From CAWBOY01 sp963790585 (lineage in GTDB: Bacteria; Planctomycetota; Planctomycetia; Gemmatales; Gemmataceae), in assembly GCA_963790585.1 (NCBI GenBank), contig CAWBOY010000001.1, positions 934,050 through 998,049 of the forward strand: a DNA stretch of 64,000 bases, read 5' to 3'. A program made the position numbers and the translations under genes. Positions 1 through 11,598 of this stretch are shown here, one piece after another; within the stretch, counting starts at the first letter, position 1; each line of letters opens with the position of its first letter. The notes under the pieces were generated by a model. It made no database searches. It was not told the DNA's origin and saw only the letters and a list, made by a program, of their open reading frames with translations.

Positions 1-2
1 AC

Positions 3-2711
3 CAAGTCGGCGGAAGCCGGGTGCATGTGCAAACTTCGTGGGAACTGCGCCTACGGTTGGCGGAACTCGCCAATGGGACAATGCTAGATCCAGCGACGCG
101 TGCCTTGCAAAACGCGGCAGCGCTCGCGGCGGCTCAGGAACAAGAAAGACTGGCGCGCCTAAGCGACCTGGAACGGCGGCGCTTTTTCCTGGCGAGTAAC
201 AACTACGATCTGCTCGTCCTCGAAGGCCGTCGCGCTCAGGCGCTGGGCAACATTGCCCTGGCCCTTGAGCTATTTGGCCGGGCCAACACTATTCGTCCGG
301 GCAATGTCGAAGTGAGCTTCTTCCTCGAAAAGAATCGGCAGGCCGATCGTTTCAATGGCTGGGATACGTTAAGGCGCCAAGATGAGGCGCGGCAGCGGGC
401 GCTGTTCGATCAATCACAAGTGCAAAGGCTCGAGTTCGGCGCAACGCCGAGTTCGAGCGCAATCGTGCCGCCCAAGGGGCGGCGGCCCGCAGCGCCGCGG
501 AGAACGCGGCCTGGCAAGCGCGGCGCGATCAGGCTCAACAGAAACTGATTCAACAGGCCGCCTGGGCTCAGAAGCAACAAAACTTCAACACGGCCGTCAA
601 CATCCTCCAGAGCGCCGTGGCATTCAAAGGCGGCGAGGATGTTCATCTCCAATTGGCCAAAGCCCAAGCCGAAGCGGCCGACGCGGCTCGTCGCCGTGAG
701 CAGGCGCAACGCGATTTGGCGGATCTAAACCAGAAGCGAACTCAGCGCAAGGCGCTCGCCAAGGTCGAGCTACAACGCAAGCAACAGGCCGACCTGGAAG
801 AAGCCCGGCGCAAGGCGAATGCCGAGCGCGACCTGAAGGCGCACAAGGAAATGCTGGCCAACGCCCAATCAAGTCTGGCCAAGCAACAATACGACTCCGC
901 TATAGCTCTTTTGCAGAGCGCCAAGCAACTCCGGGCCGATCCCGAAGTCGATCGGTTGTTGACCCAGGCTCGCGGCGATCAAGCCAAGGCCGAGGCGCCA
1001 AGCAAGGCGCCGCGGCCCTCAAAGAGCTGGATTTGCGCCAAACCGAGGAAGAAGCGCCGTAAGGAAGCGGCGGAGGCCGAGGCCGTCAAGAACCGCAAAC
1101 TCTATGAGGACAGTTTAGCCAAAGCTGACGCCGCGTTGACAGCGAAGGATTTCAAGGTGGCAGCGGCCCACTATGAAGCGGCTGGCAAGGTCTTCAGCAC
1201 TCCCGCCGTCCAGGCGGGTTTACAGAAAGCGCGCAGAGCGCAGACCGCCGATCAAGCCAAGTCCGATCAGCGCGCGGCCGAGCAGAAGAAGCTCGCCGAT
1301 CTCAAGCAGCTCAAGGATGACGCCGCCAAGGCGACGGCCGCCAAGAAACATGACGACGCCGTCCGCCTGTTGACGCAGGCCAAGCAGGTGGCCCCGACCG
1401 ATGTCGAAGTGTTGAGCGCTCTCAATAAGGCTAAAGCGGCACAGGCCGACGCAGCGACGACGGCGCGCGCGGGAGGCTGACAAGACGCGTAGCGAAACCG
1501 AGTTTCGCCGACTCGCGGACGCCGGCCAGGCGAATCTCAAAGCCAAGCAATACGAAGCAGCGTTAGCCAGCTTCAACCAGGCACTCACTCTGAAGCCCGG
1601 CGATCCCGAGATGACCCGACTCGTCAAAGAGGCCAAGACAGGCGTCGATTCGATGGCCCGAGACGCGGCCACGCAAGCGGAGCTGAAAAAGAAACAAGAC
1701 AGCTATCAAAAGCTGATGGGCACCGGCCGATCGGCCCTGACGGCCGGGCAGCACGACGCCGCGATCAATGCGTTTACTGAGGCGCAAAAGCTCATCCCGG
1801 AGGATAAGAGCGCTGGCCAATATCTCGCCGAGGCGCGCAAGGCCAAGGCCGACCTTGCGGCCAAAAATACCGCGGACAAGACCAAGCTCCAGGCGGATCA
1901 GAAGATGAGTCAGGATGTGCAGACGGCCCTGAGCCAGGGCAAGGCGGCTCTGGCGGCGCGCGACTTGGCTGGGGCCGAAAAGGCGTTCAATGAAGCGAGC
2001 CGGCTGAATGCCAAAGATCCGCAAGTAGTCGCCGCCTTGTCGGACCTCAAAAAGGCCAAACAGAAAAGCCAAGACGATTACAAGCTGGCTATGGACGCCG
2101 GCCGCGGCGCCATGAAGGCCCTCAACTACGACGGCGCGGTCAATGGCTTCAAAGAAGCTCTTCGCATCATGCCCGGCGACAAGGATGCGAGCGACCTCCT
2201 GGCGTCCGCGCAGCGGAGTAAGGACAAGATCGCGCAGGACAAGGCCAAGACGGCCACTCCGCCGGTGACTCCGCCCGTTACGCCACCCGTAAAGCCTCCG
2301 GTAACTCCGCCCGTCACTCCGCCGGTAAAGCCTCCGGTAACTCCCCCTGTCACGCCGCCGGTCGTGAATGAAGCGGCCAAGAAGAAGGCGGAGTTTGACC
2401 GCCTCGTCACCTCGGGTCAGGCAGCCATGAGCAAGAAACAGTATCCAGACGCCGTCAAGGATTTCACCGACGCACTCAAGCTGACACCGAATGACCCGAC
2501 CGCCACGAAGGGCCTGAAAGACGCCAACGCGGCAATCGAGGCCGCGAAGAAGATGGCAGACTTCAATCGGCATATGGCCGATGGCCAAAAAGCAGCCGCT
2601 GCCAAGAAATTCCCTGATGCCGTGAAAGAATATGAGGCGGCTCTGAAGCTGTTCCCGGATAATAAGGATGCGAAAGACGCACTGGCGCGGGCGAAAATGA
2701 ACAAGCCGTAA
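3..2711 (+). CDS. TPR-like repeat protein, 5' end outside window
   Basis: The reading frame is open to the left edge, so the start lies outside. The product is a long Lys/Ala/Gln-rich protein with about ten helical repeats of the TPR type (for example YDSAIALLQSAKQL, YEAALASFNQALTLKPGDP, NYDGAVNGFKEALRIMPGD, FPDAVKEYEAALKLFPDN), separated by charged coiled-coil stretches. A proline/threonine hinge splits seven repeats from the last two. Such arrays usually bind proteins; in planctomycetes they often follow a Ser/Thr kinase domain, which cannot be seen here. The frame changes near 425, changes and is restored between about 1000 and 1060, and changes again in a CG-rich run near 1465-1472. The repeat pattern continues across every break, so these look like single-base sequence errors. 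The function is not known. Confidence 0.7.
2260..2365 (+). repeat. Tandem repeat encoding a PPVTP/PPVKP hinge
   Basis: Short units of the type actccgcccgt / aagcctccggta are repeated about eight times in tandem. They encode alternating PPVTP and PPVKP between two blocks of TPR-like repeats. The array is in frame and probably forms a stiff, extended linker. Its copy number could vary between strains. Confidence 0.85.
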
Positions 2712-2721
2712 GAGAGGCGGA

Positions 2722-2804
2722 CCGAGCCTGAAGCGTAAGCAAAGGGCATTTGTATTTTTGTATTTGTAAATACAAAATGCCCTTTGCTTACGCTTCAGGC
2801 TCGG
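2722..2804. repeat. Long intergenic hairpin repeat
   Basis: Two arms of about 35 bases, starting ccgagcctgaagcgtaagc, form a nearly perfect inverted repeat (one T bulge) with a short AT-rich loop. It starts 10 bases after the stop of the TPR-like gene and could act as a terminator. The core gcctgaagcgtaagc resembles the agccgggagcgtaagc repeat found in the ATP synthase operon, so it may be a divergent member of the same family. Confidence 0.7.
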
Positions 2805-2841
2805 CAATCGCTGATCATGGCATTTTGTTGGTGTATGGACT

Positions 2842-2867
2842 TACGCGGCAAGATGCCGCGTCTACCT
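2842..2867. repeat. Short palindrome, acgcggcaagatgccgcgt family
   Basis: An 8-base stem (acgcggca/tgccgcgt) with a 3-base loop lies just before the next gene. The same palindrome occurs twice at 30691-30744, so it is a dispersed intergenic repeat. Confidence 0.7.
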
Positions 2868-2883
2868 TAAGGACTCTCCTATC

Positions 2884-5800
2884 ATGCGACCGCGTTCCCT
2901 GCTTTCGCTGTTTTTTCTAGGGATCTCAACTCTTCCTCTCGTCGCCCAGGTGCCGCCCGAGAAGGCGTTGTCGACATTCAAGGTCTCGGAAGGGCTTGAA
3001 ATCTCGCTTTTCGCGTCCGAAAAGGAAGGGTTCACCAATCCGACGTGCTTCGACATCGACCACAAGGGCCGCGTTTGGGTTTGCGAGTCGGTGAACTATC
3101 GTACGAAGCTCCATCGCAAGCCGCTCAATCGGCCCTCGGGCGATCGCATCGTCATACTCGAAGACACCAAGGGCGAAGGCAAAGCCGATAAGACGACCGT
3201 CTTTTATCAAGCTCCGGAGCTTTACGGTCCGATGGGGATCGCGGTCGCCAAAGATCCGGTCGGGCCTGGTTACAAGGTCTTCGTCTGCCAATCGCCCGAT
3301 ATTCTCGTCTTCACCGACAGCAAGGGCGAAGGCAAAGCTGACGGGCCGCCTAGAAAGCTCCTCACTGGCTTTCAGGGCTTCGACCACGATCATGGCGTTC
3401 ATGGCATCCTCATCGGCCCTGATAGGAAGCTCTACTTTAGCGTTGGCGATCAGGGAGTGCACAATCTCAAGTCGTCCGACGGCAAAGGCAAGAGCTGGAC
3501 CAGCAACAACACCGATTGCCGCGCCGGCACGATCTGGCGTTGTGACATGGATGGCAAGAACCTCGAACTGATCGCCCACAATTTCCGCAATGAATACGAG
3601 CCTTGCGTCGATAGCTTCGGCACGGTTTTCGTCTCCGACAATGACGACGACGGCAATCAGCAGACGCGCATTTGCTACGTCATGCCCGGCGGCAATTATG
3701 GCTACCACCCGCGCGGCCAGGGTCAGACCCACTGGCACGAAGAGCAACCCGGCGTGGTGCCGAAAATTCTGCGCACCTACTTCGGCTCGCCGACCGGAAT
3801 GTGCGTCTATGAAGGGACGCTTCTTCCAAAGAAATACTGGGGGCAACTGCTGCATACAGACGCCGGACCGCGCCAAGTACGCTGTTACCACCTCAAGCCA
3901 AACGGCGCGGGCTACGATGTCGATCGCGAAGACATGGTGTCGAGTAGCGACAACTGGTTTCGGCCTTCGGATGTTTGCGTCGCGCCTGACGGCAGCGTTT
4001 TCGTCGCGGATTGGTACGACCCGGGAGTCGGCGGCCACGGCATGGGCGACATCACGCGCGGCCGCATCTTCCGCATCACGCCGACGGGACACAAAGGCTA
4101 CAATGTGCCTAAAGTGGATCTGGAAAGTGCCAAAGGTGTTCTCACGGCTCTTGGATCGCCGGCGCTGCTCCGTGAGCTATATGGCGATGGCCAAGCTACG
4201 AGAAATGAAGCCAACGGAAGCCGTCGAACTGCTGACGACAGCCACGAACAAGGATTCAGATCCCGTGTTGCGCGCACGCGCCTTATGGCAAATCGCCGCG
4301 ATCGCGCCGTTGACCACATTGGCCGGGACCAATTTCTTGCCTGGGTTCGAATCGGCCGGGGCCGACTCGACGCACTTCAAGCTGCTTTGCATCCGCATAC
4401 TCCGCGATTTAGCGGGGCGGCGACCCGACCTCGATCTCGTTGGCCACATGAACTACTGGATCAACAACTCGGAGCCGGCCGTACGCCGCGAGATTTTGCT
4501 CACGCTGAAGGATGCACCTGCCCAGGCCGCCAAGGGTCCGATTCTTGATTTGGCATCGAAATACGACGGCAAAGACCGCTTCTATCTCGAAGCCATCGGC
4601 ATCGCGGTCGGTCAGGATCCGGAGCGGCGTAAGATCATTTTGGCTGACTTCGACAAAGTCTTTCCCGAGTGGAACGAAAAGGTACTCGACCTCATCTGGG
4701 AGCTTCGTCCGCCGGCCGCAATGGCCAAGCTCGGCGAAAGGCTCAGCGATCCGAAGACACCCGCCAATCAGCGTGGCCGCATCGTCGACATACTCGCCAC
4801 CTCGGACGATCAAGATTCCGGCAAGGCGCTGTTGACCGTCCTGGGTCAATCCGGCGTCTCGGCCGAGGTGCGTGAAAAGGCGATGGCGAATCTCCGCCTA
4901 TTTCTGCCCGGAAAGTGGCAAAATCTGCGCGCGAGCGATGACGTGATGCGTGCCGCTCGCGGACTGATGCAGCAACCCGAGACGCGCGGCGCCGGAATGC
5001 AATTGATTGGCGCGGCGGCCCGCGTCGATGCGTTGGCCGACGTTGCCGGTGTGGCGCGCGATGCCAAGGAGACCGACGCGCTGCGCCGCGTTGCGATCGA
5101 AGTCCTGGGCGAATTGCCGACGGATGAGACAGCCAAGGTATTGGGTGCCCTCACCTATATGAAGCCGCCGTCCGTACCCGTGGATGCGGTGAAGTCACTC
5201 GGCCGCCTGGCCGGCAAAAGGCCGAACAGCCCCGGGGCGTCGTTCGCCATGAGGATATTGCAAGATCTGGTCGTTGCGACGGATCGTGATTCCGGCCTTC
5301 GTGTCGAAGCTGTTTCCGCTCTGACCGGCACACGTCCCGGAACGAGTTGGCTGCTTGACCTCCAGGCCAAGGGAAATTTACCGGGAGACGTCAAGAACGA
5401 GGCAGCGCGGATGCTGCGGAATACACCGTATGTTGACCTAAGGAATCGCGCAATGGTCGCGTTCCCGCCGCCAGGGAAGCTGGATCCCAAGAAGCTGCCG
5501 AACATTGGCGTGCTCGTCAAGCGGACCGGGGACGTCACACATGGTAAGCAGCTGTTCACGGCTAGCGCCAAAAGCGATATGCAATGCATGAAATGCCACA
5601 GCGTTCGCGGAAGCGGCGGCCAAATCGGGCCTGATCTCTCGATGATCGGCAAGAAAGCGAGCCGTGAGAATCTTTACGAGTCGATCCTTTTCCCAAGCAA
5701 GGCGATCGCCGACCAGTACGTCACATGGGTCATTGAGGACAAAAGAGGCGTGACGGTTTCGGGCCTGATCGTCGAGGATCATCCCGAACACGTCTGGATC

Positions 5801-6445
5801 CGCGATGCCAACGGCAAGGACACCAAGATCCTCAAAAAGGACATCGAAAGCCGCGAAAAGAGTCCCAAGTCGTTGATGCCCGAAGACCTTCTCGTCTACA
5901 TGAGCGAAGACGATCTGGTCGACGTCGTCGAGTATCTCTTTAGTCTCAAAAACCCGGTCCTCGCGCTCGACTACTGGCATATTGCCGGCCCCTTTGACAA
6001 CGGCGAAGGAGACAAGGGACTTGATGAAGTCTTCCCGCCAGAGAAAGGGATCGATTTGAAAGCACGCTACGACGGTAAAGGCGGCAAGATCTCCTGGCAG
6101 ACCGTGCGACCCGACGCAGCTGGCTACGTCGATCTGCAAGCCCATTTCGCGGGCCATAGCGATCAGATTGTGTCCTACATGTATCGCGAGATCGAGTCGC
6201 CGAACGATCAAGAGGTGACCATTCTCCTCGGCACCGACGATGGCGGCAAGCTCTGGGTGAACGGTCAGCTTGTCTTCACGAGCCGAGAACATCGTGCCGC
6301 GGCCCCGGAACAGAACGCGGTCAAAGTGAAGCTAAAAAAAGGTCTGAATACGCTGCTGCTCAAGGTGAACAACGGGAACGGCGCACATGGCTTTTATTTG
6401 AGCATCGTATCCGGGGAGGAGCTGAAACGCGTCGTCAAGAAGTGA
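2884..6445 (+). CDS. Secreted PVC-type haem-binding CxxCH protein (propeller + HEAT + PA14-like), frameshifted
   Basis: The protein is about 1190 residues. It has a signal peptide (residues 1-21, ending LPLVAQ), then a sorbosone/glucose-dehydrogenase-like beta-propeller (about 25-400), then HEAT-like alpha repeats. A c-type haem site CMKCH follows, with a Met-containing GPDLSMIG stretch after it, typical of PVC cytochrome domains. The C-terminal domain (TDDGGKLWVNGQLVF) resembles PA14-like sugar-binding domains. It is probably periplasmic and takes part in electron transfer or sugar oxidation; the substrate is unknown. The frame changes near 4165-4180: the propeller is in one frame and everything from YMAMAKLREMKP on is in the next. 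Both halves match one family architecture, so a one-base sequence error is likely. A long antisense open frame here is only a GC shadow. Confidence 0.85.
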
Positions 6446-6934
6446 CGAGTGCGAGAGAGCCGCGCACGGAGTAAGCGGCTAGGGGCCGACTTCAAGAGCC
6501 GCGCACGATAGCAAGCGGGTAGGGGCCGAAAATTTGAGGCGCTTGCTTCAAATTATGTGGCAACAGAGTCACTCAGTTACGTGAGACCTTCGGTCGCGCC
6601 GAGTGGAACGGTCAGGAGACCGTTCCACAACACAGGGAGACCGTTGCACAACAAGTTCGGCCAAATGTTCGGAGGCCGCGAAAGCATGGCACCCAACATT
6701 CGGTCCTTAGGCGAGCGGTATTGTGTTTAGCCGCGAGCCACCAGGGGAGCGCTGCGGGATAGCGCTATTTGAAAAAGCGCTACCGCACAGGCGCTCGCCG
6801 ACCGGCTCGCGGCTAAACGTGTTGTAGGCTGCCGTGTAATCGTTTCCAATTCTTCATCTTTCCTGTTATTCTGAAGCAGCCTCTTTCGTGCCGTGCGCAA
6901 CACGGCGACAAGACGAAGATCCGGAGTCACGCGC
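6446..6934. repeat. Intergenic region rich in direct and inverted repeats
   Basis: No gene is seen in this stretch of about 490 bases. It holds two direct copies (6456-6490 and 6495-6529) of a 35-base unit starting agagccgcgcacg and ending aggggccga. An 11-base-stem hairpin gtggaacggtc/gaccgttccac lies at 6603-6628. A nested 88-base palindrome at 6728-6815 has outer arms tagccgcgagcc/ggctcgcggcta and inner arms around agcgct. The hairpins could end transcription of the preceding gene. The promoter of the protease gene must lie in the last 100 bases but is not obvious. Confidence 0.75.
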
Positions 6935-8532
6935 ATGGCGTCCGAGCAACCGCCCGACATCCCGCCAGTTCCCGACCTTGGGCCGATTCGATTTTCACCA
7001 GCGCAGCAGCCCGATCCAATCGCCGAGCAGAATCCGGTTGCTGTTCCTGGCGCCGATTACGTAGAAACGCTAGACGCGGTGCTCGCCGATCCTGAACCGG
7101 AGCAACCGGAGCCGCGGGGTTTGCCACTCTTGGCCTGGTTTTTTATTATCGCGGCCGTCGGCTTTATTCTGACGGGGCCCACGATCATCAATTTGCTGCA
7201 ATCTTTGAAAATACTTCCTCTCCCCAAGGCGGACGGTCCGGCAATGCCGACGCTCGGCATACCCGAGATACAAGCTCGGGTGCTCGCTCGCTACGTGGTC
7301 GGCACGAGCCAAATGCTGGCGCCCGATCAGCGCGCTCAGCTGCTCGATCAATTGCAAGTCCTCAAGCAAGGTACCTTCCAGCAGCGACTGACCTACGCGA
7401 TCATCGTGGGAGAGGTGCAAGGTCCGGAAGCGGCTGAGACAGAATTGCGGAAATTGCGTCTGGAGGCCTGGGCGCCGCAGGAGGACCAGCGTTTGGTGGA
7501 TATTCTGCGGACAAATTACGAAGCCATTCGGAAAAGAGAGAAGCCCGCTCTGGCGGAAGAGGACAAAGCCCTTGTGTCAGCGAAGCTCGGCTGGGCGGGC
7601 AACCTCGCCCTTACTCCGGCATCCGCACCGCCTGAGGAACGGCAAGCCGTCCTCGCGCCGGCGAAGCGCACGGTCATTGGGGTTTTCGCCATCGCGGGGG
7701 GAGGTTGTTGCGGCGGCATTACAAGCTTGGCTCTCGCGACGCTGTTTATCGTCTTTTTGTCGATGGGAAAGCTAACATCTCACGGTGAGCCGACCGGCAC
7801 AGGTCACGGCGGCATTTACGCGGAGACATTTGCCCTCTGGATTCTATTTCATGTTGGTTTCACCAGCATTGCGGTTCCGTTTTTCGGCGAGAAATACCAC
7901 CTGCTTATCAGCGGGACCGTGATGCTCCTGAGCCTATCGACCTTGGTGTGGCCCGTGTTGCGCGGAGTAGCCTGGGCTCAGGTGCGGCGCGACATCGGTT
8001 TAGTTTCGGGGCCCAGTCCCTTCCTCGAACCGTTCTATGGCCTGGCAAGCTACTTGGCTTTCCTGCCTATGACGGCGCTAGCTTTGCTTTTCATGCTAAT
8101 CATGATGCGATTATCGGGAGCAGCGGTATTTGGAATGTATTTGCCTCTGGCCGCCAATCCGGGGCCATCCCATCCGGCGGTTGGCTGGCTGGTCGAGGGC
8201 GACTGGAGCGTCAAGCTCCAGGTCCTGTTTCTGGCAGTCATCGTCGCGCCGCTTGTCGAAGAGATCGTTTTTCGAGGTCTTCTTTATCGCCATTTGCGGG
8301 AGGCGACGCGGCATTGGCCGACCGCCGCTAGTATCATTGTGAGCGGATTGACCGTGAGCTTTATTTTCGCCGTCATTCATCCGCAGGGGCCGATTGCGGT
8401 TCCCGCATTGATGAGTCTCGCTTTGGCCTTCACCTTTGCGCGAGTGGCGCGGCACCTTGGTCGGGTCGATGACGGCCCATGCGTTCAACAACGGTACGCT
8501 AATGCTGTTGGTCATCCTGTTGCTGACGTGAG
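6935..8532 (+). CDS. CPBP-family intramembrane protease (CAAX/Abi type), frameshifted near its end
   Basis: This is a multi-pass membrane protein of about 530 residues. A Pro/Glu-rich cytoplasmic start is followed by one membrane segment (residues about 65-90), a soluble helical part and a C-terminal bundle of membrane helices. The CPBP motifs are visible: the EE-R pair in EEIVFRGLLYRHL, the H of FIFAVIHPQG, and the last motif GTLVGSMTAHAFNN, which appears only after a one-base frame change near 8440-8450. The restored frame ends LMLLVILLLT with a stop at 8530-8532. Without it the frame would run on into the hairpin downstream. ATG 6935 is preferred to upstream codons because it starts the acidic N-terminus. 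Family members cleave prenylated or membrane substrates, or act in bacteriocin immunity; the target here is unknown. Confidence 0.8.
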
Positions 8533-8537
8533 CGATT

Positions 8538-8573
8538 TTATAGAACCCATCCTTTATGGCGGGTTCTATAAAG
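8538..8573 (+). terminator. Hairpin terminator after the CPBP gene
   Basis: A 12-base stem tttatagaaccc/gggttctataaa with a 12-base loop starts six bases after the restored stop. It is A/T-rich outside and G/C-rich inside, as in an intrinsic terminator, but has only a short T run. Confidence 0.6.
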
Positions 8574-8621
8574 AATTGTCGAAACCCGCACCCGCGCCAG
8601 TGGTTTAATGAAAAGTAGCCG

Positions 8622-9031
8622 ATGAGTGAACCGTGGTATAAAGACGGCCTGCGCTTCCAATGCACCGAGTGTGGCGACTGCTGCACGGGCGATCCGGGGT
8701 ATGTCTGGGTAAGCGACGCCGAGTTGGCCGACATTGCCGCCTTTCGGGGTGAGACACTCGCCGAAGTACGCGGGCTCTGGACGAAATCGACGCGCCGCGG
8801 CCTGAGCCTGCGTGAAAAAGAAAACGGCGACTGCGTCTTCCTGGGTAAGAACAAGGGTTGCACGATCTATCCGGTCCGGCCGCGCAGTGCCGCACCTGGC
8901 CCTTTTGGGAGAGCAACCTCGTTACCCCGGAGCATTGGCGGCATACCTGCGAGGTCTGCCCGGGCTCCGGACAAGGGGCACTAATTTCTTCAGAAGAAAT
9001 AACAAGACGCTTGCAAGTGATCCGGCTCTGA
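8622..9031 (+). CDS. YkgJ-family cysteine-cluster protein, frameshifted
   Basis: This soluble protein of about 135 residues belongs to the YkgJ/UPF0153 family, thought to bind zinc or an iron-sulfur cluster. The cysteines are in FQCTECGDCCTGDPG near the start, GCTIYPVRP in the middle, then QCRTWPFW and TCEVCPGSG. The last two appear only after a one-base frame change near 8880-8887; the family needs QCRxWPFW directly after YPVRP, so the break is almost surely a sequence error. In the restored frame the stop is at 9029-9031. Some family members are annotated as putative Fe-S oxidoreductases. The biochemical role is not established. Confidence 0.8.
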
Positions 9032-9138
9032 GCGATACTAACTGTTAAAGATAGACGATTGCCTCCCGCCGCATGACTCGTTGAACCGCACGCCAGCCTG
9101 ACCTGACAGTCCCGCCTCCGCCGCTCGATCGGCTTTCG

Positions 9139-11598
9139 ATGAAGGAAACGCACCGAATGTATGCGCGCTCGCGACCTGGTCTGATAGTCGGTCTGCTCCC
9201 CGTGATTGCGATTGCGGCGTGGCTGGTTCAGCCTACCGTCACGGCCTCGCCGGAGACCAAGGCCGCCGTCGATTATGCCCGCGATATCGCGCCGCTAATG
9301 GAGAAATACTGCGTCAGCTGTCATGGCGGGGCCAAGCCGAAGGCCAATTTGGCTCGATACGTTCAAGACCGGTGCCGACGTCGAGAAGAAGCTCAAGGTT
9401 TGGGAGATGGTGGCGGACAATCTCCGTTCTGGGGACATGCCGCCGCAAGGCCGGAAGAAGCCGACCGAGGCCGAACTCAATCTCATCAACTCCTGGCTCG
9501 ACACGGCCGTCTTCAAGATCAATTGCGAGCTGCGCGAGCCGGGCCGGGTCACGATCCGCCGCCTGAATCGCGCGGAGTACAATAACACCATACGCGATCT
9601 GGTTGGCGTCAATTTCCGCCCCGCTGACGATTTTCCTTCAGATGACGTCGGCTATGGCTTCGATAACATCGGCGATGTGCTGTCGATGCCACCGATCTTG
9701 ATGGAAAAGTATCTCGCCGCCGCCGAACGGATTCTCGATGAAGCGATCGTGCCGGAAGTGATCGTCAAATCGTCGAGGCAGATGTTTCGGCCGCAAAACC
9801 TGGTCGTTCGCCCGTTCGGAGCCAAGGGCAGGGACGACAAGAAAATCACGTTCACCACGACCGGCAATGCCCAGATGGGCAAGTTTCACTTCGCCGCGGA
9901 GGGGGATTACATCATTCGTATCCGCGCCAGCGGCGAGCCGGCGGGCAACGATCCGCCACGCATGTCGCTGTCGATCAATGACAAAGAGCTGAAAACGTTT
10001 GACGTCAAACCGAAAGAAACGAAAATATACGAATTCAAAGTTAAGCAAACCGAAGGCGAGCGCAAGGTGTCGGTCGCATTTCTCAATCCCTTCAAGGAAG
10101 AGAAGGCCAAGGAAGCGCCGAAGACCGAGAAGGCCAAAGACGACAACGCCAAAGATGGCGACGCCAAGAATGACAAGGCAAAAGACGAGAAGCCCGTCCC
10201 GCCACCGGAGCCGGCCGAGCGCAAACTCATCATCGAGTTCATCGAAGTCGAGGGACCGATCAGTGCCCTGCCGAAACCGTTGCCGGAACCGACCCGGCGC
10301 ATTCTGATCGCCAAGCCGACAGGCAGCAGCGACAAGGAAGCCGCTGCGGCGAAGATCATCGAAAACTTCGCCCGCAAGGCCTATCGCCGTCCCGTGCAGA
10401 GCGATGAGGTGCAAAGGCTGCTCAAGCTGTTCAAAATGGGTTCCGAAGCCGGCGAGTCGTTCGACAAGGCGATCAAGTATCCGCTCCAGGCCGTGCTGGT
10501 CTCGCCCCATTTTCTGTTCCGCATCGAATCGGACGGAAACATCAAAGAAACCGGCGGCGTCCAGCTTATCAATGAATTTGAACTGGCGACGCGGCTATCG
10601 TATTTTCTGTGGTCGAGCATGCCGGATGCGGAATTGTTTGAGCTGGCCGACAAAGGCAAGTTGCGAAATCCGGGCATCCTTGAATCCCAAATCACGCGCA
10701 TGCTCAAGGATGCCAAGGCGAAAGCCTTGACCGAGAACTTCGCCAACCAATGGCTGACGCTTCGCAACCTTAAGGAAATCAAGCCGGATACGAATCGATT
10801 CCCGAGCTTCAACGACCAGCTCCGCGACGACATGCTTCAGGAAACGGCGCTGTTTTTCCAAAATGTGATGACCGAAGATCGCAGCATCCTGGAGTTTCTC
10901 GATGCCGATTATACCTTTTTGAACGCCCGGCTTGCCAAGCTCTATGGCATCGGCGGCGTCAATGGCCCAGACTTCCGCAAGGTCAAGCTGACCGAAGAAC
11001 AACATCAGCAACGCGGCGGCCTGCTCATGCAGGCGAGCGTCTTGACGGTGACGTCGAATCCGACGAGAACGTCCCCAGTGAAACGTGGCAAGTTTATCCT
11101 CGACAATATCCTTGGAACGCCGCCGCCGCCACCACCGCCGGATGTGCCGGAATTGAAAGAAGACGGCGGCGAACTCAAGGGTACCCTGCGCCAGCGTATG
11201 GAACAGCACCGGTCGAACCCCAGCTGCATTCGTGCCATCAGCGGCTCGATCCGCTTGGATTCGGTTTTGAGAATTTCAACGCCATCGGCGCCTGGCGCAC
11301 CAAGGACGGCCAAGAGCCAATTGATCCCACCGGCGACCTGCCCGGCGGCAAATCGTTCAGCGGCCCGGCCGAGTTGCGAACGATCCTTCTTGAACGGAAG
11401 GAAACATTTGTGAAGTGTTTAGCCGATAAGATGTTAACATATGCCCTGGGGCGCGGTACGAAACGAGCGGACCAATGCTTCACCGATGAGATCGCCCGCA
11501 ACCTGACCAAGCAAGATTATAAATTTTCCGCCCTTGTTCTCGAAATCGTCAAGAGCGACCCGTTCCAGAAGCGTGGTATCAAACGAGGAACTCCATGA
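9139..11598 (+). CDS. DUF1587/1592/1588/1585 planctomycete cytochrome protein, two frameshifts
   Basis: A large secreted protein (about 815 residues) of the planctomycete cytochrome group. It starts with a signal segment, then a haem site YCVSCHGG (residues about 56-63). Next come DUF1587 (RRLNRAEYNNTIRDLVGV), a Lys/Asp-rich low-complexity stretch, DUF1595 (ARKAYRRPVQSDEV), DUF1592 (LATRLSYFLWSSMPD), DUF1588 (RGGLLMQASVLTVTSNPTRT then GTPPPPPPPDVPEL) and DUF1585 at the end. The frame changes near 9345, and again near 11229-11237 inside the DUF1585 motif, which reads C-I-R-CH QRLDPLGFGFENF once corrected. The stop overlaps the next start (ATGA). The pair with DUF1552 is a conserved cassette; electron transfer in polymer breakdown has been proposed for it but not shown. 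Confidence 0.88.

Noticed and set aside
2262..2362. Short regular repeats that could look like a CRISPR array.
   Set aside because: Units are 12-15 bases without spacers and encode PPVTP/PPVKP in frame with the surrounding protein.
2926..4092. Long open frame on the minus strand opposite the propeller gene.
   Set aside because: It has no recognisable domain and follows the codon positions of the real gene, as expected for GC-rich shadows.
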